Source: Cognatundibacterium aquatile
GTDB lineage: Bacteria; Pseudomonadota; Gammaproteobacteria; Burkholderiales; Burkholderiaceae_D
DNA length: 64,000 nucleotides
Reading direction: 5' to 3'
NCBI RefSeq assembly: GCF_014699135.1
Contig: NZ_JACOFT010000001.1
Span: 744,001 to 808,000, forward strand
Shown here piece after piece: positions 1 through 7,818 of the stretch (positions are counted from its first letter, which is position 1; every line of letters starts with the position of its first letter). The notes under the pieces were generated by a model, which saw only the letters and a program-made list of their open reading frames with translations, searched no databases and was not told where the DNA came from. The position numbers were made by a program, and so were the translations under genes.

Positions 1-41
1 GCGGTCTGATGCGCATTGTCACGCTGGGTGGCTACGGATGA
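1..41 (+). CDS. 3' end of an unidentified upstream gene (partial)
   Basis: A reading frame enters from the left edge and ends with the residues GLMRIVTLGGYG and a TGA at 39-41. The stop overlaps the ATG of the next gene (ATGA at 38-41), a typical sign of translational coupling. Too little is visible to name the protein. Confidence 0.4.
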   Translation, partial: GLMRIVTLGGYG

Positions 42-838
42 GGCTGCACGGCGTTGATTTCACTTCTGCACCGTCGAAACGCAAGGCGATCACCGTCGCC
101 AGCGGCGTGCTGCGATCCGGCGTTTTATGTCTCGACAGTTTGCAATCGCTGACGAGTTTTGCGGCGTTCGATACATGGTTAAAACATGATGGGCCGTGGC
201 TGGCTGGGTTTGATCTGCCATTTTCTTTACCACGGGAATTGCTGGCGCATCTGCACTGGCCGCAGGAGTGGCAAGCCCTGATGCGTCATTTGACTACTGT
301 CACGCGCGCAGAGATGCGATTGCAATTTAAGGCTTTTTGCGATGCCCGCCCCGTGGGAGGCAAGTTCGCGCACCGGGCGACGGATATTCCGGCAGGCTCT
401 TCCCCATCAATGAAATGGGTCAATCCGCCGGTCGCGTATATGTTGCATGCGGGTGCGCCGCGCTTGCTGGCTGCCGAGGTCAGCATTCCCGGCATGATTG
501 CCGGTGATCCGCAACGCATTGCGCTGGAAGCTTATCCTGGCATGGTGGCGCGCAGTATTACCAGCGCTTCGTACAAGAGCGATGATAAAACCAAGCAGAC
601 ACCGGAACGCCGCCTTGCGCGCGAGCGCATCGTTTCTGCGCTGGAGCAGGGCGCGACCCCGTGGCAGATTCGACTCGACGCCGGACAATTCCGCGATGCG
701 CTGATCGACGATGGCAGCGCCGATTTGCTCGATGCCGTGTTATGTCTGATGCTCGCCGCATGGGCGTGGCAACGGCGGGAGCAGAATTATGGTTTGCCGG
801 AGTTTGATGCACTCGAAGGCTGGATCGTCGGTGCCTGA
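38..838 (+). CDS. DUF429 family protein (predicted RNase H-fold nuclease)
   Basis: The 266-residue protein opens with the GVDF-type strand and the SAPSKRK segment of DUF429 proteins. These are predicted to adopt an RNase H-like fold with metal-binding acidic residues. Further acidic positions fit that fold: FDLPF near residue 60, EAYPG near 165, and an Asp-rich C-terminal helix with DDGSADLLDAV. No substrate is known for the family. The start is the ATG of an ATGA overlap with the preceding frame, so it is probably the distal gene of an operon that begins outside the window. No terminator hairpin is obvious after it; a dispersed repeat lies about 120 bp downstream. Confidence 0.7.
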   Translation: MRLHGVDFTSAPSKRKAITVASGVLRSGVLCLDSLQSLTSFAAFDTWLKHDGPWLAGFDLPFSLPRELLAHLHWPQEWQALMRHLTTVTRAEMRLQFKAFCDARPVGGKFAHRATDIPAGSSPSMKWVNPPVAYMLHAGAPRLLAAEVSIPGMIAGDPQRIALEAYPGMVARSITSASYKSDDKTKQTPERRLARERIVSALEQGATPWQIRLDAGQFRDALIDDGSADLLDAVLCLMLAAWAWQRREQNYGLPEFDALEGWIVGA

Positions 839-956
839 ATCTGGTCTGGCTGAGGTCTGATTTGCGGCTGATTTGAGCGCAACGTCTGCCGACCTTGTAT
901 GACTATCCGGCGTCAGCATCGCAAAGTTGGTAATTCAGCGGTTTTTGATGCTAAAT

Positions 957-1035
957 ATACTCCCCCCCAGTATGTTTTAAAGCCCTTTATTCTCAAGGAG
1001 ATGAAGGCGTTTTTAATAAAAACAGGGGGGAGTAT
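957..1035. repeat. Dispersed ~78-bp element, copy 1
   Basis: The left end is ATACT-C7-AGTAT (957-973) and the right end is G6-AGTAT (1025-1035), so the ends are inverted repeats of one another. The interior has a CCCTTTATTCT block that reads AATAAAGGG on the other strand. Two related copies lie at 40955-41030 and 58069-58146. This copy sits between two convergent genes, two bases from the stop codon of the TetR gene on the other strand. No target-site duplication is visible. Confidence 0.75.
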
Positions 1036-1037
1036 CC

Positions 1038-1691
1038 TTAATTTTCCTCTGCGACACCCGTGTCGGTGGTGGCGCGTATGCCGCTGCTGATGAATTTCAG
1101 CAAATAGGGCGCGGCGTTCAGATTCAGCTTGTCAGCGTAGGGCGTACCAGCCAGACGCGGCAGACTGGTATCGACGACATGGTGTAGCAGCGCCCCCAGC
1201 GTAAATTGATAGCTCCAGCAAATGCTGTCGGCGCTGGCATCGGGCAGCGCGTCTCGCAGGGCGGCGATGAATTCTTTTGCCATCGGTTCGTAAAAATCCT
1301 GATAAATCCGTTCGCTGGCTTCGTGTTGGTCGATGGCGCCGCGCATGACCATGCGGCAGAAATACTTGCCTTCCGGGTGTTGATTCAGTTGCAGGGTAGG
1401 CAAAATGAAGGCGGCAATGACGGCATCGAGCATGCTGTCGTTCCTTGCCTGCTGGCGCGCATGACGTAATTTGTCGAGGCGCTCGGCCAGATAACTGCTG
1501 TGATATTCAAAGATCGCGTGGTACAACTCATTTTTGGCACCGAAGTAATATCCGACCAGCGCGACGGGAACTGCGGCTTCATGCGCAATGTCGCGAATCG
1601 ATACGCCCTCGTAGCTTTGCGCTGCAAAGCATTTTTCGGCAGCGATCAGAATGGCACGCTTTTTTCCGTTCAAATCATCAACTGAGCTCAT
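1038..1691 (-). CDS. TetR/AcrR family regulator, CerR-like C-terminal domain
   Basis: This is a 217-residue one-component repressor. The N-terminal helix-turn-helix (about residues 10-55) includes SIRDIAHEAAVPVALVGYYF followed by the usual GAKNELY helix start. The C-terminal half (IYQDFYEPMAKEF, then WSYQFTLGALLHHVVD) matches the CerR/DUF1956 ligand-binding type. An in-frame extension to 1856 exists, but it is Cys/Arg-rich and unlike the family. The ATG at 1691, preceded by GGGA, gives a normal TetR length and was chosen. The ligand and targets are unknown. The gene is monocistronic and faces the gap with dispersed repeat copy 1 at its 3' end. Confidence 0.85.
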   Translation of the reverse strand: MSSVDDLNGKKRAILIAAEKCFAAQSYEGVSIRDIAHEAAVPVALVGYYFGAKNELYHAIFEYHSSYLAERLDKLRHARQQARNDSMLDAVIAAFILPTLQLNQHPEGKYFCRMVMRGAIDQHEASERIYQDFYEPMAKEFIAALRDALPDASADSICWSYQFTLGALLHHVVDTSLPRLAGTPYADKLNLNAAPYLLKFISSGIRATTDTGVAEEN

Positions 1692-1949
1692 CACAGATCC
1701 CAAGGTGCAAACGTCTATGCCAACAGTAAGGTGTCGTGAATTGTACGGTCGTGCGAATTCTTGTCTATGCGCGCCGCAACATAAGCAACGGAATCCGCCG
1801 CTGTTCCTGCGCTGGCAATATAAATGCCTTGTATTTGCCGTCGGGCTGCAATACATTGCTTCAAAATAGAATGAACGTACGGATTTGGCAGCGGCGCCTT
1901 TTCAGTCGCCAGTCACACCTGGCACAGGTCTGCCGGCCGTCAGAACAAA

Positions 1950-2363
1950 ATGATAGACATGAGCGACAAGAACGAGAAGAACGACAAGAACGGCACTATC
2001 CGCATCGATAAATGGCTATGGGCCGCGCGGTTTTTTAAAACCCGCAGCCTCGCCACGCATGCCGTCGAGCTGGGTCGGGTTTTGCAGAACGAACAGCGTA
2101 TCAAGCCAGCGCATAGTGTGAAAGCCGGTGATCTGATCGAAGTCCAGCACGGCGAACAAATCTGGCAGATCAAAGTGCTGCGCGTCTCTGATGTGCGCGG
2201 ACCGGCAGCGGTCGCGCAAACGATGTATGAAGAAACGGCAGAGAGTCTGGCAAAACGCAGTAAGGCAGCGGAAGACAGAAAATACTTCCGCGAACCTGCC
2301 GCTCAACTGCAGGGGCGGCCGACCAAGCGTGACCGGCGGCAAATCGATTTTACCCGCGGTTAA
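1950..2363 (+). CDS. hslR: Hsp15-like RNA-binding protein with S4 domain
   Basis: The protein has 137 residues. An S4 RNA-binding domain occupies about residues 17-65, starting IRIDKWLWAARFFKTRS and continuing with AVELGRVL and KAGDLIEV. A basic tail follows (KRSKAAEDRKYF and RPTKRDRR), as in Hsp15. Hsp15 binds stalled 50S subunits that carry peptidyl-tRNA after heat-induced dissociation. The N-terminus is a low-complexity Lys/Asn/Asp/Glu stretch encoded by imperfect AAGAACGA repeats. ATG 1959 (MSDKNEKN) is an equally possible start, since neither ATG has a clear ribosome-binding site. It stands alone between two TetR genes. Confidence 0.85.
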   Translation: MIDMSDKNEKNDKNGTIRIDKWLWAARFFKTRSLATHAVELGRVLQNEQRIKPAHSVKAGDLIEVQHGEQIWQIKVLRVSDVRGPAAVAQTMYEETAESLAKRSKAAEDRKYFREPAAQLQGRPTKRDRRQIDFTRG

Positions 2364-2546
2364 TTTGAAGAAAAGCTCTATTGCAGCGCGACGGGGCAAC
2401 TTGACAGCAATCTTGTGGAGGTTGGAATTTCAGAGGGAAATATGGCAAAAAAGGAGTAAAAAAACGGCAGCCGTCAGGCCAGCAAAACAAGTAGATACTC
2501 TCCTCTAAAGACGGAATCGGGTTTGACTTTTAATGCGCTCTGCTTA

Positions 2547-2568
2547 ATAGTACGAGCGTTCGATTAAT
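2547..2568. promoter_or_regulatory. Candidate TetR operator (CGA-GCGT-TCG dyad)
   Basis: The core CGAGCGTTCG (2553-2562) is a near-perfect palindrome, flanked by AT-rich arms that keep partial symmetry out to about 22 bp. It lies about 60 bp upstream of the TetR gene heading the beta-oxidation block. Size and position fit autoregulation by that TetR protein, but binding is inferred only. Confidence 0.45.
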
Positions 2569-2576
2569 TCACTGGT

Positions 2577-2593
2577 TTACATGTTTTATGTAA
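2577..2593. promoter_or_regulatory. Inverted repeat TTACAT-N5-ATGTAA upstream of TetR gene
   Basis: These are perfect 6-bp arms with a 5-bp spacer, 31 bp before the TetR start codon. This could be a second operator or part of the core promoter region. The same arms with a 6-bp spacer occur at 39181-39198 upstream of the peroxiredoxin gene. Confidence 0.35.
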
Positions 2594-2624
2594 GCAAGAA
2601 GCATTTCAATAAAAACAATGTAAT

Positions 2625-3248
2625 ATGAATATGACATCGAAATTCATGCGTAAGGGAGAATTGACTCGCGCCGCCATTCTGGATGTTGCACTGGACGCCG
2701 CTAGTCGTGATGGCATCGAAGGTCTGACGATAGGTTTGTTGGCCGACAAGATGAACATGAGCAAGTCCGGCGTTTTTGCTCATTTCGGCTCGCGCGAGGA
2801 TTTGCAGATCGAAGTGCTGAAGTTATATCACCATCACTTTGAGCAGGAAGTGTTCTACCCGAGCATGAAAGAAGAACGTGGCTTGCCGCGTTTGCAGTCG
2901 ATGTTTGCATTGTGGATTAAACGCGTGACGGTTGAAATTGCCTCTGGTTGTATTTATATCAGTGGCGCGGCCGAATACGATGATCGGCAGGGACCTATCC
3001 GTGATGAACTGGTCGGCATGGTGAAAGCCTGGCAAGGCGCATTGCACCGCGCAGCAAGTCAGGCCATCCAGCTTGGTCATCTGAATGCCAATGTGGATGC
3101 CGATCAGATCGTCTATGAAATGTATGGACTGATACTCGCTCTGCACCACGATGCGCGTTTCTTGCGCAAACCGGGAAGTGTGGATAGGGCACAGGTCGGA
3201 TTTGAACGAATGATCGAATATTACGCGCCAGCAGCTTCAAAAGTCTGA
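2625..3248 (+). CDS. TetR/AcrR family regulator, probable controller of the beta-oxidation block
   Basis: The 207-residue protein has an N-terminal helix-turn-helix. RKGELTRAAILDVALDAA is followed by GLTIGLLADKMNMSKSGVFAHFGSREDL, about residues 10-60. The C-terminal domain includes IYISGAAEYDDRQGP and ALHHDARFLRKPG, as in regulators found beside acyl-CoA dehydrogenase genes in Burkholderiales. It lies 76 bp upstream of such a gene on the same strand, so it probably senses an acyl-CoA and represses the downstream genes. ATGs at 2625, 2631 and 2646 are all in frame and none has a good ribosome-binding site. The last gives the most usual N-terminus for the family. Confidence 0.85.
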   Translation: MNMTSKFMRKGELTRAAILDVALDAASRDGIEGLTIGLLADKMNMSKSGVFAHFGSREDLQIEVLKLYHHHFEQEVFYPSMKEERGLPRLQSMFALWIKRVTVEIASGCIYISGAAEYDDRQGPIRDELVGMVKAWQGALHRAASQAIQLGHLNANVDADQIVYEMYGLILALHHDARFLRKPGSVDRAQVGFERMIEYYAPAASKV

Positions 3249-3324
3249 GGCGGCTGTCGTTGTTGTTGCAAGCCAAATTTTGTTTCTCAATCTAATGTAC
3301 TAACTTTGCCGTCAGGAGAAAATC

Positions 3325-5115
3325 ATGGGTCAATATATCGCTCCATTGCGTGATATGCAGTTCGTGTTGCATGAATTATTGAATGTTGAATCTGAACTCA
3401 AGCAACTGCCTAAGCATGCTGAAGTCGATGCTGACATCATCAATCAGATTCTGGAAGAAGGCGGCAAATTCAGTTCTGAAGTCATCTTCCCGCTGAACCA
3501 TTCCGGTGACCGCGAAGGCTGCCACCACGACAAAACAAACTACACCGTCACGACACCAAAAGGCTTTAAAGAAGCGTACAAACAGTACGTGGAAGCTGGT
3601 TGGCCAGCATTGTCCTGCGATCCGGAATTCGGTGGTCAGGGCTTGCCTGTTGTCATCAACAATTCTTTCTATGAAATGATGAATTCTGCGAACCAGGCCT
3701 GGACGATGTACCCAGGCTTGTCGCACGGTGCTTACGAATGTATCCATGAACATGGCACACCAGAACAGCAAGCGTTGTATCTGCCTAAGCTGGTTTCCGG
3801 TGAATGGACAGGTACGATGTGCCTGACCGAACCGCATTGCGGTACCGATCTGGGCTTGCTGCGTTCTAAAGCAGAACCACAGGCAGACGGCTCTTACAAA
3901 ATCACTGGCGCAAAAATCTTTATTTCTGCCGGTGAACATGATGTTGCCGAAAACATCGTTCATCTGGTGCTGGCACGTTTGCCAGATGCACCGGAAGGTT
4001 CGAAAGGTATTTCCCTGTTCATCGTTCCGAAGTTCTTGCCGAATGCAGACAGCACACTGGGCGCGCGCAACCCGATTTTCTGCGGCGCGATCGAAGAAAA
4101 AATGGGTATCCATGCTAACTCCACTTGCCAGATGAATCTGGACGGTGCAACCGGCTGGCTGATCGGTGGCCCGCACAAAGGTCTGAATGCGATGTTCGTG
4201 TTCATGAACGCTGCGCGTCTGGGCGTTGGTATGCAAGGTCTGGGTCTGACTGAAGTCGCGTATCAAAACGCGCTGGTGTATGCGAAAGACCGTATCCAGA
4301 TGCGTAGTCTGTCTGGCGTGAAAGCACCGGACAAAGCTGCTGATCCGATTATCGTTCACGCTGACGTGCGTCGTATGCTGTTCACAGCAAAAGCCTACGC
4401 AGAAGCTGGCCGTGCATTCAGCTCCTACGTTGCGTTGCAACTGGATAAAGAACTGAATCACCCTGACGAGCAAGTACGTAAAGACTGTGCCGATGAAGTT
4501 GCGTTGCTGACACCGGTCATCAAAGCCTTCATGACAGATAACGCATGGACTGCGACATCTGAATGTCTGCAAGTCTACGGCGGCCACGGTTTCATCGCTG
4601 AATGGGGCATGGAGCAATACGTGCGTGATGCCCGTATCAACATGATTTACGAAGGTACAAACACCGTTCAGTCACTCGATTTGCTGGGTCGTAAAATCTT
4701 GATGGACAACGGCGCGAAACTGCGTAAATTCGGCGCGAAAGTACAGGCATTTGTCGAAGCGAACGGTACAGACGAAGCGATGGCAGAGTTCATCACTCCA
4801 CTGGCTGAAATCGGTGACAAAGTGACTAAACTGACGATGGAAATCGGTATGAAAGCCTTCCAGAACCCAGATGAAGTCGGCGCTGCTGCTGTGCCTTATC
4901 TGCGTGTGGTTGGCCATCTGGTCTACAGCTATTTCTTCGCACAAATGGCAAAAATCGCACTGGCGAAACAAGATTCCGGCGATACCTTTTACAAAGCGAA
5001 ACTGGCTACAGCACGTTTCTACTTTGCCCGCCTGTATCCTGAAACAGCCATGCTGATCCGTCAGGCACGTTCCGGCTCCGCTAATCTGTTGTCTCTCGAA
5101 GCTGATCTGTTCTGA
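3325..5115 (+). CDS. Acyl-CoA dehydrogenase (long form, ~600 residues)
   Basis: This is an FAD-dependent dehydrogenase that introduces the alpha,beta double bond into acyl-CoA, the first step of beta-oxidation. It has 596 residues with N-terminal, middle and C-terminal acyl-CoA dehydrogenase domains plus an extra C-terminal region of about 120 residues. That extra region is typical of the DmdC-like long forms common in Burkholderiales. Visible motifs are MCLTEPHCGTDLG in the FAD/substrate region, the YGGHGFIAEWG segment, and IYEGTNTVQSLDL, whose Glu443 is the probable catalytic base. CAGGAG lies 7 bases before the ATG. It is followed by the hydroxyacyl-CoA dehydrogenase fusion and the thiolase, giving a near-complete spiral. 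Confidence 0.9.
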   Translation: MGQYIAPLRDMQFVLHELLNVESELKQLPKHAEVDADIINQILEEGGKFSSEVIFPLNHSGDREGCHHDKTNYTVTTPKGFKEAYKQYVEAGWPALSCDPEFGGQGLPVVINNSFYEMMNSANQAWTMYPGLSHGAYECIHEHGTPEQQALYLPKLVSGEWTGTMCLTEPHCGTDLGLLRSKAEPQADGSYKITGAKIFISAGEHDVAENIVHLVLARLPDAPEGSKGISLFIVPKFLPNADSTLGARNPIFCGAIEEKMGIHANSTCQMNLDGATGWLIGGPHKGLNAMFVFMNAARLGVGMQGLGLTEVAYQNALVYAKDRIQMRSLSGVKAPDKAADPIIVHADVRRMLFTAKAYAEAGRAFSSYVALQLDKELNHPDEQVRKDCADEVALLTPVIKAFMTDNAWTATSECLQVYGGHGFIAEWGMEQYVRDARINMIYEGTNTVQSLDLLGRKILMDNGAKLRKFGAKVQAFVEANGTDEAMAEFITPLAEIGDKVTKLTMEIGMKAFQNPDEVGAAAVPYLRVVGHLVYSYFFAQMAKIALAKQDSGDTFYKAKLATARFYFARLYPETAMLIRQARSGSANLLSLEADLF

Positions 5116-5123
5116 TGCAAATG

Positions 5124-5255
5124 CGCTCTCCCGTCAAACGGAGAGCGTTATTGGTAACGGATGAAATGATGTCATCAGATTGAAGCTCTTCGGTAGCAGA
5201 ATACCAACCGGAGTTGCTTCATCTGTCACCCGTTCCCACCCTCTCGCTAAGAGGG
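5124..5255 (+). other. Intercistronic hairpins between acyl-CoA dehydrogenase and fadB-like gene
   Basis: Two short stem-loops lie in the 192-bp gap: CGCTCTC/GAGAGCG (5124-5147) and CCCTCT/AGAGGG (5239-5255). Neither is followed by a clear T-run. RNA-stability or processing elements are more likely than full terminators. Confidence 0.3.
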
Positions 5256-5307
5256 GCATCTGAAAAAATTGCTTTTCGTTGTTTTACGAATTTAACCGAG
5301 GTTAAAA

Positions 5308-7695
5308 ATGACCAATTTCATCGTTAAAAAAGTCGCCGTTCTCGGCGCTGGCGTTATGGGTGCGCAAATTGCTGCACATTGCGTCAATGCAAAAGTGCCT
5401 GTCGTTCTGTTTGATCTGCCTGCCAAAGAAGGCCCGAAAAACGGCATCGTTCTGCGTGCGATCGACAACCTGAAAAAACTCAATCCTGCACCGTTTGGCA
5501 ATAAAGACGACGCTGCGCTGATCGAAGTCGCCAACTACGAAGACAATCTCGACGTGTTGGCTGGCTGCGATCTGATCATCGAAGCGATTGCTGAACGTAT
5601 GGACTGGAAACATGATCTGTACAAAAAAGTTGCGCCACACATTGCGCCAACTGCGATCTTCGCTTCGAATACGTCCGGCTTGTCGATCACAGCATTGTCC
5701 GAAGGCTTTGACGCAGAACTGAAAGCGCGTTTCTGCGGCGTGCACTTCTTCAACCCACCACGTTACATGCATCTGGTGGAACTGATTCCTACCGTGGCTA
5801 CCCGTCCTGAAATCATCGACCAGCTCGAAGGCTTCCTGACAACAACGCTGGGTAAAGGCGTGGTACGTGCGAAAGACACACCGAACTTCATCGCTAACCG
5901 CGTTGGTATTTTCGGTATGCTGGCAACGATTTATGAAGCAGAAAAATTTGGTCTGACCGTTGACGTTGTCGATGATCTGACCGGTAAAAAACTCGGTCGT
6001 GCATCGTCCGGTACTTTCCGTACTGCCGACGTGGTTGGCCTGGATACCATGGGTCATGTAATCAAGACCATGCAGGACAACCTGGCGGATGATCCTTTCT
6101 TCGCGGTCTACAAAACACCGGAAGTATTGGCGAAGCTGGTCGCAGCCGGTGCGCTCGGTTCCAAAACCGGTGCCGGTTTCTACAAAAAAGTGGGTAAAGA
6201 TATTCAGCGTCTTGACTTCGCGACAGCACAATACGTGACTGGCGGCGCGAAAGCAGATGACGTTGTTGCCCGCATGCTGAAAGAAAAAGATCCGGTCAAA
6301 AAAATGAAGACCCTGCGTGAATCGACCAATGTACAGGCGCAGTTCCTGTGGGCGATTTTCCGTGATGCGTTCCATTACATCGCTGTGCATGGCGCAACGA
6401 TTGCCGACAATGCACGCGACATTGACTTTGCGATGCGCTGGGGTTTCGGCTGGCAGGTAGGTCCGTTTGAAACATGGCAGGCATCAGGCTGGCAGGAAGT
6501 AGCTGGCTGGGTCAAAGAAGATATCGACGCCGGTAAAGCATTGTGTAACGCTCCATTGCCAGCGTGGGTATTTGATGGCCGCACCGGTGTACATACAGCC
6601 GAAGGTTCCTGGTCGCCAGCAAGCAGCACTTATGTACCGCGTTCCAAACTGGCTGTGTATGACCGTCAGGCATTCCGCGCTCCTGTACTCGGTACTGGCG
6701 CCGCGACTGGTGCAACAGCCGGTACAACATTCTTCGAAGATGACTCCGTCCGTATCTGGCATCAGAATGACGACGTGCTGATTCTGTCGATGAAAACCAA
6801 GATGCATGTGATTGGCCCAGGCGTGATCGAAGGCATGGAAAAAGCGATCGCCGAAGCTGAGAAGAATTACAAAGGTCTGGTGATCTGGAGTGCTGATGCA
6901 GCTGATGGCGGCGCGTTCTCCGCCGGTGCTGACTTGCAAGCGATGCTGCCGCTGTTCATGTCCGGTGGTGTGAAAGCGATCGAGCCTGCGATTTCCCGTC
7001 TGCAAAATGCGCATCAGGCATTGAAATACGCGAATATTCCTGTGGTGGCAGCCGTTTCTGGTCTGGCACTTGGTGGCGGTTGCGAATTGATGATGCACGC
7101 AGCAAAGCGCGTTGCGTCGATAGAATCCTACATCGGTTTGGTTGAAGTCGGCGTTGGTCTGGTTCCAGGCGGTGGCGGTCTGAAAGAAGCCGCAGTACGT
7201 GCTGCAGCAGATGCCAAAGGCACAGACTTGCTGCAATTCCTGAAGAACTACTTCACCAATGCAGCGACTGCAGCAGTATCCAAATCGGCACTGGAAGCGA
7301 AGAAAATGGGTTACCTGTCTGACAGCGATGTCGTCGTGTTCAACCCTTATGAATTGCTGCATGTAGCGAAGGTAGAAGCACGTGCGATGTTTGATGCGGG
7401 CTATCGTGCACCGATGAGAAAGCTGGTGCCGGTCACTGGTCGTCATGGCATTGCAACAATCGGCGCGCAATTGATCAATATGCGTGACGGCGGCTTCATT
7501 TCTGCGCATGACTTCAAACTCGGCAGAATGATTGCAGAAGTGGTTTGCGGCGGCGATATCGATAATGGCAGTCTGGTCAGCGAACAATGGTTGCTCGACA
7601 TGGAACGTAAGGCGTTTATGGAATTGCTGAATCATCCGAAAACGCAAGAGCGCATTATGGGCATGATGCAAACCGGCAAACCAGTACGCAATTAA
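5308..7695 (+). CDS. 3-hydroxyacyl-CoA dehydrogenase / enoyl-CoA hydratase fusion (FadN/FadB-like)
   Basis: This 795-residue two-domain enzyme covers the hydration and NAD-dependent oxidation steps of beta-oxidation. The NAD-binding domain comes first, with GAGVMG at residues 13-18 and the HFFNPPRYMHLVELIPT signature near 150. The C-terminal dehydrogenase domain follows, and a crotonase domain lies at the C-terminus (GLALGGGCELMMHAAKR, GLVEVGVGLVPGGGG). This domain order is that of Bacillus FadN; E. coli FadB has hydratase first. It probably works with the downstream thiolase. The start ATG follows a GAGG-type ribosome-binding site. Confidence 0.9.
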   Translation: MTNFIVKKVAVLGAGVMGAQIAAHCVNAKVPVVLFDLPAKEGPKNGIVLRAIDNLKKLNPAPFGNKDDAALIEVANYEDNLDVLAGCDLIIEAIAERMDWKHDLYKKVAPHIAPTAIFASNTSGLSITALSEGFDAELKARFCGVHFFNPPRYMHLVELIPTVATRPEIIDQLEGFLTTTLGKGVVRAKDTPNFIANRVGIFGMLATIYEAEKFGLTVDVVDDLTGKKLGRASSGTFRTADVVGLDTMGHVIKTMQDNLADDPFFAVYKTPEVLAKLVAAGALGSKTGAGFYKKVGKDIQRLDFATAQYVTGGAKADDVVARMLKEKDPVKKMKTLRESTNVQAQFLWAIFRDAFHYIAVHGATIADNARDIDFAMRWGFGWQVGPFETWQASGWQEVAGWVKEDIDAGKALCNAPLPAWVFDGRTGVHTAEGSWSPASSTYVPRSKLAVYDRQAFRAPVLGTGAATGATAGTTFFEDDSVRIWHQNDDVLILSMKTKMHVIGPGVIEGMEKAIAEAEKNYKGLVIWSADAADGGAFSAGADLQAMLPLFMSGGVKAIEPAISRLQNAHQALKYANIPVVAAVSGLALGGGCELMMHAAKRVASIESYIGLVEVGVGLVPGGGGLKEAAVRAAADAKGTDLLQFLKNYFTNAATAAVSKSALEAKKMGYLSDSDVVVFNPYELLHVAKVEARAMFDAGYRAPMRKLVPVTGRHGIATIGAQLINMRDGGFISAHDFKLGRMIAEVVCGGDIDNGSLVSEQWLLDMERKAFMELLNHPKTQERIMGMMQTGKPVRN

Positions 7696-7706
7696 TCAAT
7701 TTGTCA

Positions 7707-7783
7707 CCGGAACGATAGCTGCCTTACGCAATCTTGGCGTACTAAAGTACTGTCTTCGATAGCGCGCCTTGCTCTCCTTCCGG
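7707..7783. repeat. Palindromic intercistronic element between fadB-like gene and thiolase
   Basis: The 77-bp segment is bounded by CCGGAA and TTCCGG. It contains a central GTACT-AA-AGTAC hairpin (7739-7750), a TACGC/GCGTA stem, and a direct repeat CGATAGC-(N)-GCCTT (starting 7713 and 7757). It resembles the REP-like intergenic palindromes scattered in Burkholderiales genomes. No second copy was found in this window. Confidence 0.45.
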
Positions 7784-7818
7784 ATACAAATTGACTTTAC
7801 TCAAAAGGAGTACTCAAA

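Noticed and set aside
1691..1856. 55-residue N-terminal extension of the TetR protein
   Set aside because: Cys/Arg-rich and unlike TetR proteins. The internal ATG at 1691 gives the normal start.
1950..2000. AAGAACGA-type repeats as a phase-variable tract in hslR
   Set aside because: The units are imperfect and in multiples that keep frame. They look like Lys/Asn/Glu low complexity, not a slippage switch.
6484..7671. Long opposite-strand open frame inside the fadB-like gene (395 codons)
   Set aside because: Composition is rich in His, Cys and Arg, typical of the antisense of a highly expressed gene, with no start signal or family match. The same applies to long antisense frames at 3376-4617, 5302-6390, 7801-8934 and 33102-33974.
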